Below the pieces are notes generated by a model. It was not told the origin of the DNA and searched no databases. It was given only the letters and a program-made list of their open reading frames with translations. This document shows positions 34,453 to 43,338 of a stretch of 64,000 nt of DNA, piece by piece. This DNA is from Planctomycetota bacterium. Lineage in GTDB: Bacteria > Planctomycetota > SZUA-567 > H5-PLA8. Numbering within the stretch: position 1 is the stretch's first letter; the number at the start of each line of letters is the position of its first letter. The translations under genes and the position numbers were made by a program. The DNA lies in contig JAOSKN010000002.1 of assembly GCA_027493525.1 (NCBI GenBank), positions 600,288 to 664,287 on the forward strand, in the 5' to 3' direction.

Positions 34453-35557
34453 TCAATCCCCGTTCGCGCGCGCCTTCAGGACCAGCACCACGCCTTTGAG
34501 CTGCTCCAGCCCGTCGCGAATCTCGCAGAGCCCTGGCAGGAAGCGGCGCTGCGCGGCGCCGGTCCCGAGTTCCAAGGGCGCATCGGGCTTGATGGCGGCG
34601 AGGCTCGTGCCGGGGCGCGCGGCGTACTCAAGGACGCGCTTGAACCAGGCGCCCTGCGGCGTGCCGTCGACCTCCCCCGCCGGCCCGCAGGCCCAGGTAG
34701 CGCTGCGCGGGCGCGTTGGCGAGGACCACGTTGCCGGCGGCGTCGAGGACCGCGACGGGTTCGGCGACCTGTTCGAGCGCGCGACCCAAGGCGTGATGCA
34801 CCCAGGTCACTCCGGCCCATCCGAGCTTCTGGAATTGCCGCAGCGACCCGACCATCGCGTTGAAGGATCGCGCGAGGTTGCCCATTTCGTCGGACGCGAG
34901 CACGGGGACGTTGACGTCGAGGTTCCCTCGCGCGATGGACTCCACTGCGCGCGTCAGCGCATAGACGGGCTTGAGCACCGCATCGCCGGTCAGGACCATG
35001 AACAAGGAACCGAAGGCCAGCGCCGCCAGTAAAATCACCCAGAGTCTCGATTCGACGTCGTCGGCGGCCTGTTGAACCTCGCCGTGCACGGAGACGATGT
35101 TTTCGAGGTTCAGTTCCGCGATGCGATGGGCGGCGTGCTGGAGGTCGTCGAAGGCGGCCAGCAGCGGAGCCCGTGCTCCGACTTCGGGCTCGCGCGCGAG
35201 TTCCGCCTGGAAGCGCGCCCAGGACGCGGCGAGGTCGCGCGTGAGTTCCGGTTCTCCTTCGATGGTGAGGTTGCCCTGCTGGAAGCGCAGCGCCTGCTCG
35301 AAAGTTTCGCGCGGCGCGGCGGGCGCCTCGAAGGGAGCCGCCCCCGGCGCGTGTGCCAGGCGGTCCAATAGCAGGCGGTCGGCCGCTTCGGTCATGCGCG
35401 TGCACGCCGCCACGCTGTCGCGGTTCTCGTGCAGGATACGCTCGACCGCGCCGCGCCCGGACTTGACGACCGAGAGCGCCACGGCGCCGACGGCCAGCAC
35501 GAGCAGCATCAGTCCGGCGTACCCCAGCCAGAGCTTGGTTCGAAATCCGATCTTCAT
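34453..35557 (-). pseudogene. HAMP-PAS membrane sensor, one-base frameshift
   Basis: Read across the C5 run at 34674-34678 this is a 367-residue sensor: N-terminal helix LWLGYAGLMLLVLAVGAVAL, an all-helical extracytoplasmic domain, a second helix WVILLAALAFGSLFMVLTG, a HAMP linker (KPVYALTRAVESIARGNLDV) and a PAS domain (AEPVAVLDAAGNVVLANAPA). With one C removed the PAS continues as AGGEVDGTPQGAWFKRVLEY to a stop at 34453. No kinase or cyclase output is attached. The shift is in a homopolymer, so it may be an assembly error. It lies 23 nt after the TrkH gene and is probably co-transcribed. Confidence 0.8.
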
Positions 35558-35580
35558 GGCAAGCGCTCCATTCGAAAGAG

Positions 35581-36915
35581 TCAGACGGCCACGTCGGGGT
35601 TCGCGCCGCCGGCCAGCGCGCGGCGCGGGAGGAAGAAGGAGGCGGCCATCGCCTGCGGCCCGGCGCGGCCGGCGAACATCAGCGCGCAGACGGCGAGCTT
35701 GCCCAGCGGGCTGAGCCCCGCCGTCGCGCCCATGCTCAGGCCCACCGTCCCGATGGCCGAGGCGGCCTCGAAGGCCAGATCCAGGAAGCCGGCGCTTTCG
35801 GTCAGCGTCAGCACGAAGAGTCCCGTACCGAAGGTCGCCAGATAGAGCGCGAAATTCGTGGCGGCCACGCGCACGCGGTCCTCGGGAATGGGCCGTCCGA
35901 ACAGCCAGGCGCGGTCGAGTCCGCGCGCGGTGCTTCGCGCGAGGCCCACGAGCGCGCTGAGCGTCGTGGACTTCAACCCGCCGCCGGTCCCGGACGGCGA
36001 GGCCCCGCAGAGCATCAGCAGCACGAGCAGGTAGAGCGCCGGCGCGGCCAGCGCGCTCATGGGAACCGTGTCGAAGCCCACCGTCGTCAGCGCGGTCATG
36101 GCCTGGAAGAACGCCGCCAGCAGCCGCTGCTCCGGCGGCAGCGCGTGCAGGCCGGGATCGATGAGGAACAGCCCCGCCGTGCCCAGCGCCGAGAGCCAGA
36201 GCGTCACGTGCAGGATGATGCGGCTGGTGAAGGTGATCGACTCGGCTTTGCGCGTGACGACGCGCCAGAGGTCGAGCATCACGATGAAGCCGACCGCGCC
36301 GAGGTAGCTCAACGCCGCGACCGTCGCGTTGAGGAAGACGTCGCCGCGGAAGTCCTCCAGGCTGTTCGGAAAGAGGCTGAAGCCGGCCGTGCAGAAGGCC
36401 GAGACGCTGTGGAAGACCGCCGGCCAGAGCGGATGCTCCACGCCCGCCCTCGCGAAGAGCGCGTAGAGCGCCGCCGCGCCGAGGAACTCCACCGCCGCCG
36501 TGAAGATCACGACGTGGTACAGGAACGTCTCCAGATGGCATCCGTCGGGCAGGCAAAAGGTCTGGAGCGAGATGCGCTGGCGCAGCGGCGTGAGCGGCTG
36601 CTGGCGCGCGAGGACCACGAACGAGCCGATGGTCATGTAGCCGACGCCGCCGAGCTGGATCAGCAGCAGGATGACCAGTTCGCCGAAGAACGTGTAGTGC
36701 GTCCCGGGATCGACGGTGACCAGCCCGGTCGTCGAGACGGCGGAGACGGCGGTGAAGAGATGGTCCAGCGCCGTCGCGCCGTCGCGTTCGGCCGCGAAGG
36801 GCAGGCACAGGGCCAGCCAGCCCAGGAACATGTACGAGGCGTAGCCGAGGACGACCAGGGTGACGGGACGGCAGGACGCGAGGAACTCGACGAGCGCACG
36901 GAGCACGCGCCGCAT
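35581..36915 (-). CDS. TrkH/KtrB-type potassium transporter
   Basis: Membrane K+ uptake subunit. The 444-residue product has four pore repeats with filter glycines: SAVSTTGLVTV, SAFCTAGFSLF, TALTTVGFDTV and SAIGTVGLSMG. Length fits the KtrB class. The partner KtrA/TrkA RCK protein is not in the window. ATG 36915 has CAGGAGG upstream. The 5' leader carries a c-di-AMP riboswitch (37101-37220), so expression should fall when c-di-AMP is high, as known for Ktr systems in Gram-positive bacteria. A HAMP-PAS sensor gene follows in the same direction. Confidence 0.93.
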   Translation of the reverse strand: MRRVLRALVEFLASCRPVTLVVLGYASYMFLGWLALCLPFAAERDGATALDHLFTAVSAVSTTGLVTVDPGTHYTFFGELVILLLIQLGGVGYMTIGSFVVLARQQPLTPLRQRISLQTFCLPDGCHLETFLYHVVIFTAAVEFLGAAALYALFARAGVEHPLWPAVFHSVSAFCTAGFSLFPNSLEDFRGDVFLNATVAALSYLGAVGFIVMLDLWRVVTRKAESITFTSRIILHVTLWLSALGTAGLFLIDPGLHALPPEQRLLAAFFQAMTALTTVGFDTVPMSALAAPALYLLVLLMLCGASPSGTGGGLKSTTLSALVGLARSTARGLDRAWLFGRPIPEDRVRVAATNFALYLATFGTGLFVLTLTESAGFLDLAFEAASAIGTVGLSMGATAGLSPLGKLAVCALMFAGRAGPQAMAASFFLPRRALAGGANPDVAV

Positions 36916-37100
36916 GGGAGCCTCCTGACGAAAAGCAACGGAAAGGGCGCGCCGCAAGCACGGCGGCAAACGGCTCCCGGCGCCGGGGCTTGGAAGCCCG
37001 GCGCGGAGCGACTCGAATGCCGGCGAAGTCTTGAAGCCTGCGGGCGGCGCTGCGCCTCCGCGATCGAACGGGCGGGCCTTGGCGGGTCGCGCCCCAGAAG

Positions 37101-37220
37101 AGCCTGCGAGGTTAGCTGACGGGTTAGGGCTTCCAGGTGCCCTTCCCGGATGTACGGCTCCGGGATACACCCCTGCGGCTTGGGTCCCCCGCTCCGCCTG
37201 CGACGCCGGCGGACTCGGCT
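37101..37220 (-). ncRNA. Cyclic di-AMP riboswitch (ydaO-yuaA)
   Basis: On the minus strand the 5' part carries GCGGAGCGGGGGACCCAA (37178-37196), the middle GGGGTGTATCCCGGAGCC and the 3' part AACCCGTCAGCTAACCTCG (37107-37125), all matching the family consensus. The P1 arms are AGCC (37217-37220) and GGCT (37101-37104), and a stem CCGCC/GGCGG sits in the 5' part. It lies in the leader of the K+ transporter gene, whose start is 186 nt downstream. The family binds c-di-AMP and turns off K+ uptake genes. Downstream, a GC-rich stem (36980-37004, GCGCCGGGGCTTGG) lacks a clear T tract, so the mode of control is not certain. Confidence 0.93.
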
Positions 37221-37234
37221 GTCAACGCTTCAAG

Positions 37235-37264
37235 ATTCTATCATCCGTCCAAGGATGAAAGCAA
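37235..37264 (-). promoter_or_regulatory. Candidate promoter for the riboswitch/K+ transporter transcript
   Basis: On the minus strand a TTGCTT (37264-37259) and a TAGAAT (37240-37235) are separated by 18 bp, just upstream of the riboswitch. A TCATCC/GGATGA inverted repeat (37241-37258) fills the spacer and may be an operator. Confidence 0.45.
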
Positions 37265-37378
37265 CCGGGTAATTGGAGCACCATGGGACGCTCCAGCGCA
37301 GGTTAGCCTGGAATTTGCCTAAGCGCTTCCCAACGGACGCCGGGCGTGAGGGGCAGGGAGGTTGACGAGGCACGGGAA

Positions 37379-38365
37379 ATGGAGTCTATAGGAGCGCTTA
37401 TCTTCAGCGGACTGGCGGCAGGACACGCTATGGCGACTTGGTTGAGCATGGCGCGCAAGGCCGCCTGGGCCTGGGTGAAGGGCGACCAGGAGAAGCTCCG
37501 GCGCTTGCGGCGGCAGTGGGCGCTGGAGTGCCTGATCGGCGAAGCCGACCAACTCACGTTTCGCCGCGACGGCACGGACTGGACGGTGCTGGTCTCCGAC
37601 GCCAGCGTGACGAAATCCCTGTTCCTCACGGGCAGGCACCAGGCCGGCACGCGCGCGCGGGTGCTCGAGTGGCTCGAGGCGCACGAGTACATGCCCGCGT
37701 CGCGCGCCCTGATCGTCGACGTGGGGGCGAACATCGGCACCCCCTGCGTGCCGCTGGCCCTCGGCACCGGCCGGCGGATCCTGGCCATCGAGCCCGTCCC
37801 CGAAAACGTCGAACTGCTGCGGCGCAACGTCGAACGCAACGGGCTGTCCGAACGCGTGACGTGCGTGCACGCGGCCGTCGCGTCCAAGGCCGGCAAGGTC
37901 ACGATGGCCATCCACCCCAAGAGCGGGCGCAGCGAAGTCAAGGCCGCCGGGGGCCGGCAGGGCTTCGGGGACGCCTCGGAGGCCTCGGGCTTCGTGGAGG
38001 TTCCCGCCGAGACGCTGGACGCCGTGGTGGCCGCGCATGGGTTCCGGCCCGAGCAAGTCGCCTTCGTCTGGTGCGATACGCAGGGCTTCGAGCGCGAAGT
38101 GCTTCAGTCGGCGACGGAGATTCTCAAGGCCGGGGCGCCCTTTTTCATGGAATTCTGGCCCCGCGGGCTGGAGGCCCACGGCGGCGTGGCCGCGTTCCTG
38201 GCCTGCGTCCAGGAGCGCTTCGCCTCCTTCGTAAGCACGGAAGACCTGATCCGGGAAGGCACGCAGGCGATGCCCCGGCCGGTCTCCGGCCTGGAATCCT
38301 TTGCCCAGGCCTTTGGGGAGCGGCAGACCGACCTGCTCCTGCTCCCCGGCGCGGGGCGGACATAA
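37379..38365 (+). CDS. FkbM-family SAM-dependent methyltransferase
   Basis: The 328-residue product has the SAM-binding motif IVDVGANIGTPCVPLALG and the following RILAIEPVPENVELLRRNVE, then VAFVWCDTQGFEREVLQSA, as in FkbM methyltransferases that modify sugars or secondary metabolites. No membrane helix is visible. ATG 37379 was chosen (GAGG 9 nt upstream); the frame also opens to GTG 37346. It precedes a glycosyltransferase and an exported PA14-SGNH protein on the same strand, so methylation of an exported glycan is a reasonable inference. Confidence 0.85.
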   Translation: MESIGALIFSGLAAGHAMATWLSMARKAAWAWVKGDQEKLRRLRRQWALECLIGEADQLTFRRDGTDWTVLVSDASVTKSLFLTGRHQAGTRARVLEWLEAHEYMPASRALIVDVGANIGTPCVPLALGTGRRILAIEPVPENVELLRRNVERNGLSERVTCVHAAVASKAGKVTMAIHPKSGRSEVKAAGGRQGFGDASEASGFVEVPAETLDAVVAAHGFRPEQVAFVWCDTQGFEREVLQSATEILKAGAPFFMEFWPRGLEAHGGVAAFLACVQERFASFVSTEDLIREGTQAMPRPVSGLESFAQAFGERQTDLLLLPGAGRT

Positions 38366-38562
38366 CCCGCGCTTGCCGGTGACCTTTCCCTTGCCACAAA
38401 AGGTTTGATATGTAACTCTTAAGAGGGCGACAAGCGCCCGAGCATCCAGCCGCAAGCTGCACGACGGGGGGTCCGGTCATCCGTCCCGAGGCTTTCAGCG
38501 ACCGCTATACGCAGCAGTTCCTGCGCGAGCACGAACCGGTCTGCGCGGCCCACTGCTACCGC

Positions 38563-40419
38563 GTGGGACCGCTCTTCGTCCCGCTGACCGTGCGCCAGAT
38601 CGGCTTCTACGTCCTGCTCTTCGCCGCGCTCGCGATCTTCTTCTTCTGGGACTACAAGGTCTGCTACACGGTCCTCACCTTTGTCCTCTGCGCGTTCTAC
38701 GGCCTGATCATCGTCTTCCGGCTGCTGAGCGTGAAGCTGGCGCTGGTCAAGGGCTGGCTGGGCTTCCCCGACGAGCACCGCATCGGGGAGGACGAGATCC
38801 TCTCCCTGCGCGACGAGGACCTGCCCGTCTACACGATCCTGGTGCCGATGTACAAGGAGCCCGAGGTCGCGCAGAAGATCGCGCGGACGGTCACGTCGCT
38901 CGACTATCCCACTTCGAAGCTCGACGTGAAGCTGCTGCTCGAAGAGGACGACCCGGCCACGCGGCAGAAGGTCGCGGAGGTGCTCGGCGAACTGCCGAAG
39001 TGCGTGGAGGTGATCGTCTGCCCCAAGGTGCCGAAGGGCGAGCCACGGACCAAGCCGCGCGCCTGCAATTGGGGGCTCGACCGCGCCAAGGGCGAGTATC
39101 TGGTGATCTTCGACGCCGAGGACCGCCCCGAAGGCGACCAGCTCAAGAAGGCCGTCGCGGCCTTCAAGCGCCTCGAAGCGGCAGGGAAGAAGCACGTCGT
39201 CTGCCTGCAGGCCAAGCTCAACTACTTCAACGCGCGGCAGAACCTGCTCACGCGCTTCTTCACGCTCGAGTACACCACCTGGTTCGACCTCTTTCTGCCG
39301 GGGCTGCACGCCTTCCGCATCCCGATCCCGCTGGGCGGGACGTCCAACCACTTCAAGACCGACGTGCTGAAGCGGCTGGGCGGCTGGGACCCCTTCAACG
39401 TGACCGAGGACTGCGACCTGGGCATCCGCATGGCGCGGCAGGGCTTCGGCACCGAGGTCCTGGACAGCACGACCTGGGAAGAGGCCAACAGCCAGACCCT
39501 CAACTGGATCAAGCAGCGCAGCCGCTGGATCAAGGGCTACTTCCAGACGCACTTCGTCCACACGCGCGACAGCGTCTGGCCGTTCTTCATGCTCGCGGCG
39601 TTCTTCCTGTACCTGAACGTGAAGGTCCGCGCGCTCGACAACACCAGCCCCTATTTCGCCGAGGATTACAAGCTCAGCATGCTGGCGAGCACGCTCTGCA
39701 CGCTGCTGGCGCTCGTCTCGGCGGCGCTGGGCGGCTGGGCGCTGGGCGAACGGGTGCGCCAGGCGTTGCGCAAGACGAATAAGGAAGGCCGCCTCGGGCC
39801 GTACGACGCGCTGACCTTCCGGCTCACCGTCGGCGGGCTCTCGGGGATGCTCTGCCTCAACATCCTTTTCTGGGCCATGAGCGGCGTGTACCTGCTGCGG
39901 CATCCCATCGCCGAGGCGCTGCCCGAGGGCCGCGCGCGCGACGCTTTGCTCGAATGGCGGCTGTACTACGACAACGTCACCGAGGACCGCTACGAAGGGC
40001 ACACGATCTGGAACACGAGCTGGCAATGGCTGGTCCAGGGCAAGCTCTCGTCCGGGGAGGCCCGCGACATCTTCAGGGCCATCGACCCCTGGAGCTTCTG
40101 GTCGCAGATCCTGTACCCGGTGGTGATCGGGCTTTTCCTGGCGAATTTCGTCTTCGTGGTGCTGGGGCTCTATTCGTGCTACAAGCGCAGCCTGTGGGAT
40201 CTCGCGCCGGTGGCGCTGCTGATGCCGTGCTACTGGATCCTGATCTCGATCGCGGCCTACAAGGGCGCGTGGCAGCTCTTCTGGAATCCGTGGTACTGGG
40301 AGAAGACCGTCCACGGGCTCGACCAGCCGGGCGCGCGCCCGCCGGAGCCGCCGACGAAGCCCCCGCCGACGCAGGCGGCCGAAGACGGCAAGGGCGTCTT
40401 CTTCAAGCCGACGAACTGA
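38563..40419 (+). CDS. Processive family-2 glycosyltransferase (cellulose-synthase-like)
   Basis: Membrane synthase that likely builds and exports a polysaccharide. Two N-terminal helices (IGFYVLLFAALAIFFFWDYK region) precede the GT2 domain, with VPMYKEPEVAQKIA, the DxD as FDAEDRPEG (about residue 183), TEDCDLGIRM (about 280) and the QxxRW motif as KQRSRWIKGY (about 317); several helices follow. The chosen start is GTG 38563, the only canonical codon, but it has no ribosome site. The frame stays open upstream to 38416 and looks coding from about 38479, so the true start may lie there. Confidence 0.9.
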   Translation: MGPLFVPLTVRQIGFYVLLFAALAIFFFWDYKVCYTVLTFVLCAFYGLIIVFRLLSVKLALVKGWLGFPDEHRIGEDEILSLRDEDLPVYTILVPMYKEPEVAQKIARTVTSLDYPTSKLDVKLLLEEDDPATRQKVAEVLGELPKCVEVIVCPKVPKGEPRTKPRACNWGLDRAKGEYLVIFDAEDRPEGDQLKKAVAAFKRLEAAGKKHVVCLQAKLNYFNARQNLLTRFFTLEYTTWFDLFLPGLHAFRIPIPLGGTSNHFKTDVLKRLGGWDPFNVTEDCDLGIRMARQGFGTEVLDSTTWEEANSQTLNWIKQRSRWIKGYFQTHFVHTRDSVWPFFMLAAFFLYLNVKVRALDNTSPYFAEDYKLSMLASTLCTLLALVSAALGGWALGERVRQALRKTNKEGRLGPYDALTFRLTVGGLSGMLCLNILFWAMSGVYLLRHPIAEALPEGRARDALLEWRLYYDNVTEDRYEGHTIWNTSWQWLVQGKLSSGEARDIFRAIDPWSFWSQILYPVVIGLFLANFVFVVLGLYSCYKRSLWDLAPVALLMPCYWILISIAAYKGAWQLFWNPWYWEKTVHGLDQPGARPPEPPTKPPPTQAAEDGKGVFFKPTN

Positions 40420-40454
40420 GCATGGCGCCCGCGTGGAAGGATGAACCTCGACGC

Positions 40455-42938
40455 ATGAAGCCTAAGTACCGCGCCGCGGAGACGGCGGCGCGCCGCGGTT
40501 CGTCCATGTTCATGCTGCTCGCCCTGGCGGCTTCCGCGGCCTCCGCGCAGACGCCCGCGCCGGCGGGCGCGGAAGGCGAGGCGGGCTTCGAGATCCCCGA
40601 ACCGCTCAAGCCCTGGGCGGAGCCGACCTACACCCAGCGCTACTTCCTGCGCGTGGAGGCCCCGCCGCTGGCCGGCGCGGTCAACCTGCAGAACGCGCCG
40701 CACGTGGCCAGCGTCTACCTGCCCCTGCGCAGTTACGATCTGGCACAGGGCGAAGAGGCCAACGACGAGGACGCCAAGCTCCGCGTCGAACACGTGCTGC
40801 TGCTGGACGACCAGGGCGAGGTCCAGCCGGTGCTGGTGCGCCCGGTCGCGCGCGGGCGCGAAGTGGAAGTCGCCTTCGGAACCCGCTCGGGGCAGCGCCG
40901 CTACGCGCTCTACGCCGGGGCGAACGAAGGCCGCGCCGCGCGCGCCAGTCCGACCACGTTCCGCACCACCGCGCTGATGGTCCGCCGGCAGGTGCAGCAG
41001 ACGCCCAAGGGCAAGCTGCCCAGCGCCGAGAAGCCGATGACCTTCGCCGCCTTCGAGGAGCTGGGACGGAACCTGCCGCGCACCGGCGTCGGCGCCTGCG
41101 CGAACATCGACGATCCCGAGCCGCCCGAGGAGCACCTTCGGCGCGCCGGCCCCGGATACACCTCCGTCTTCGAAGGCTTCCTGCGCGCGCCGCTGCCGGG
41201 GCGCTACGGCTTCGCGGTCTTCACCTACGGCGCGGCGTGCCTGGTGGTGGACGGGTACGAAGTCTGCACCGCCGGGGCGGCAGACCCCAAGCGCGGGACC
41301 TTCGACCTCAAGGGGGAGATCGAGCTGGGCGCCGGCACGCACCGGGTCGTGCTGTACCACATCCAGGCCGGCGACAAGATGGGCGTGCGGCTATTCTGGA
41401 AGCCGCCCTTCGCGGAGGATTTCGGCGTGGCGCCCGCGCAGGCTTTCCCGCGCGGCCTGCCGGCGGTGGTGGCGCGGGCGGAGAACGTCGCCGGGCGCGT
41501 CGAACCGTTCCTCCACGTGGAGCGGCTGGCGCAGTTCCGGGTGCGGCGGCACCGCGGCCCGGCGCTCGAGAAGGAGTGGGTCCTCTACTTCGCCCAGGCG
41601 GTGGCGGAAGCCGCGCCGGGCGGCGAACTGGCGTTCGAGGCCTTCGGCGCGGCCTCGCGCCGCGTCCCGGCCGCCGGAGGCTGCGCGTGGATGCCCGCGG
41701 GCGCCGAGACGAAGATCGCCTGGCAGGGCGAAGGCGCCCCCGCCGAGCCGCTCAGCCGCACCGTGCTGTTTCCGCTCGAACGCGAAGGCGGGCGCAACGT
41801 CGCGGACCTCTGCGGCGCGCTGGAACTGAAAGCCGCGTCCACCTTCCTTTATTCCGACGAGACCGGGCAGATACATTTCGAGACCCAACTGGCCCCGCTG
41901 CCGGTGATCCACGAGAAGAACCGCGTCGAGCGCGGCCCGCCCATCCCCGCCCCGCAGCCGATGGGGCAGTATCGCGTCGCCTGGAGCCTGCAGGGACCGG
42001 ACGGCCCGGGCGAGATCCTGGAGCGGGCCGAAGCCACGCCGGCCCTGGATGGCCGCTGCAAGATCCGCGTGCCGCTCCCGCCCGAGCGCTTCGCCGAGGC
42101 CTCGAAGAGCGGGCAAGTGCGGCTGGTGGCGAGCCTGAGCGTCGGCGGCGTGCCGGTGGAGCGCCTCGCGCTGCGGCTGCTGCATGCGCGCGCGCCGTGG
42201 CCGGCGGGCGTTTTCGCGCGGCTGGACGGCCTGGGCTACGCCGAACCAGCCGCGGGCGGCCCGGGCGGCGAACCCGAACAGGCGCTGGTCGTCGTGCCGC
42301 GGGAGGACGAAGCCGACTACCGGCGCTTCCGGCTCCGCGAAGAGGCCCGCGCGCTGGACGCTTCCGAGATCCTGTTCCTGGGCGACCCGCTCGTCGAGGC
42401 CCCGGCCGGCGCCGATCCCGAGGCCCCGCTGGGCCTCGCCGCGCGGCTGGCGCGGGCGTACCCGGAGAAAACCTGGAGCGCGCGCGTGCTCCCGGGGCCG
42501 TCGCGCGGGCGCTTCGTCTTCCGCCTGCTGGAGGCCGCCGAGGCCGCGGCGCGCAAACGCGAGGGCGGGTTGCCCGAGTCCGTCGTCGTCTCCGTCGGCG
42601 GCGGAGACGCCTACGCGCAGACGCCGCTGCACGACTTCGAGCGCGGACTGGACGTGCTGGTCGATCGCCTGCGCCTGGCCGGAACCCGGCGCATCCTGTT
42701 CCTCGGCGTGGTCCCCGAACCGGGGCGCACCCGGCAGGGCGAGCCCTACCAGAAGCGCTGGGCCGAAATCGTCCGCGCCCACCACCTGGAAGGCTTCGAC
42801 ATCTTCACGCTCTGGACCGAACAGAGCGACTGGCTTAAGCACTTCGCGCTCGATCCGGATAGCGACAAAGCCGCCTACGGCCCGGCGCCCAACGTCCAGG
42901 CCCTGGACGGGTTGGTGGAGGCGCTGCGGGGGAAGTAG
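40455..42938 (+). CDS. Exported PA14-domain protein with SGNH-like hydrolase domain
   Basis: The 827-residue product has a signal peptide (MFMLLALAASAASAQTPAP). A PA14-like carbohydrate-binding domain follows about residues 235-320 (TSVFEGFLRAPLPGRYGFAV, GTHRVVLYHIQAGDK), then a beta-rich middle, and a C-terminal SGNH/GDSL-like domain with SEILFLGDPLVEAP, VVSVGGGDAYAQTP and TRRILFLGVVPEPG. The catalytic Ser of the GDS box is Gly-Asp-Pro here, so activity is uncertain. ATG 40455 has GGAAGGAT upstream; ATG 40422 is in frame earlier. It starts 36 nt after the GT2 gene and is likely co-transcribed. Confidence 0.75.
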   Translation: MKPKYRAAETAARRGSSMFMLLALAASAASAQTPAPAGAEGEAGFEIPEPLKPWAEPTYTQRYFLRVEAPPLAGAVNLQNAPHVASVYLPLRSYDLAQGEEANDEDAKLRVEHVLLLDDQGEVQPVLVRPVARGREVEVAFGTRSGQRRYALYAGANEGRAARASPTTFRTTALMVRRQVQQTPKGKLPSAEKPMTFAAFEELGRNLPRTGVGACANIDDPEPPEEHLRRAGPGYTSVFEGFLRAPLPGRYGFAVFTYGAACLVVDGYEVCTAGAADPKRGTFDLKGEIELGAGTHRVVLYHIQAGDKMGVRLFWKPPFAEDFGVAPAQAFPRGLPAVVARAENVAGRVEPFLHVERLAQFRVRRHRGPALEKEWVLYFAQAVAEAAPGGELAFEAFGAASRRVPAAGGCAWMPAGAETKIAWQGEGAPAEPLSRTVLFPLEREGGRNVADLCGALELKAASTFLYSDETGQIHFETQLAPLPVIHEKNRVERGPPIPAPQPMGQYRVAWSLQGPDGPGEILERAEATPALDGRCKIRVPLPPERFAEASKSGQVRLVASLSVGGVPVERLALRLLHARAPWPAGVFARLDGLGYAEPAAGGPGGEPEQALVVVPREDEADYRRFRLREEARALDASEILFLGDPLVEAPAGADPEAPLGLAARLARAYPEKTWSARVLPGPSRGRFVFRLLEAAEAAARKREGGLPESVVVSVGGGDAYAQTPLHDFERGLDVLVDRLRLAGTRRILFLGVVPEPGRTRQGEPYQKRWAEIVRAHHLEGFDIFTLWTEQSDWLKHFALDPDSDKAAYGPAPNVQALDGLVEALRGK

Positions 42939-43322
42939 AACCTGTGATCTGTAATTCCGGCCTCCTCCAAAACCGGAATCCGCTCCCCTCATTTTAGAGT
43001 TCCAATTGCTCCACGTGGAGCAATGGACCGTTACGGCAGGTGCGAGGTTCGAGAGAAAAGGAGGAACTATTAGACGCACAGCGTGCAACATTTTGCAGGG
43101 CTCTGAGTGGCCTGTTGCCAGAACCCATCCCCGGCACCCGGCACCCAACCCACGCACCACAGTGCATCTTTTTTAAGCCTCTGCGCAGACTTGGAACCGA
43201 GTCAGCCCATGGGCGCAAGGCGTTGGTTGGATGGGACTAATAGGCGCGCGGGCGAGACGCCCGCGATACAGCCGGCGGGACGCCGGCGCTACACGCAAGC
43301 CCCAGGTCTCGGTACTCAGTCC
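42939..43322. other. Gene-free gap with short repeats
   Basis: Contains one period-7 array (43121-43155), part of another (43304-43338), and a GCCGGCGGGACGCCGGCGCT hairpin at 43271 that recurs at 57525. No ORF of interest and no RNA gene is seen. Confidence 0.6.
43121..43155. repeat. Diverged heptanucleotide-period array
   Basis: Units GAACCCA TCCCCGG then CACCCGG CACCCAA and CCCACGC. The middle units match well; the outer ones are diverged. Confidence 0.5.
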
Positions 43323-43338
43323 TCAGTCCCAAGTCTTC
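43304..43338. repeat. Heptanucleotide-period array at the HAD gene 3' end
   Basis: Units AGGTCTC GGTACTC then AGTCCTC AGTCCCA and AGTCTTC. The stop codon of the HAD gene at 43323 lies inside the array. Confidence 0.75.

Noticed and set aside
38366..38562. Possible riboswitch upstream of the GT2 gene
   Set aside because: A small GGGCG/GCGCCC hairpin is present but no GEMM, SAM, or other known consensus could be matched.
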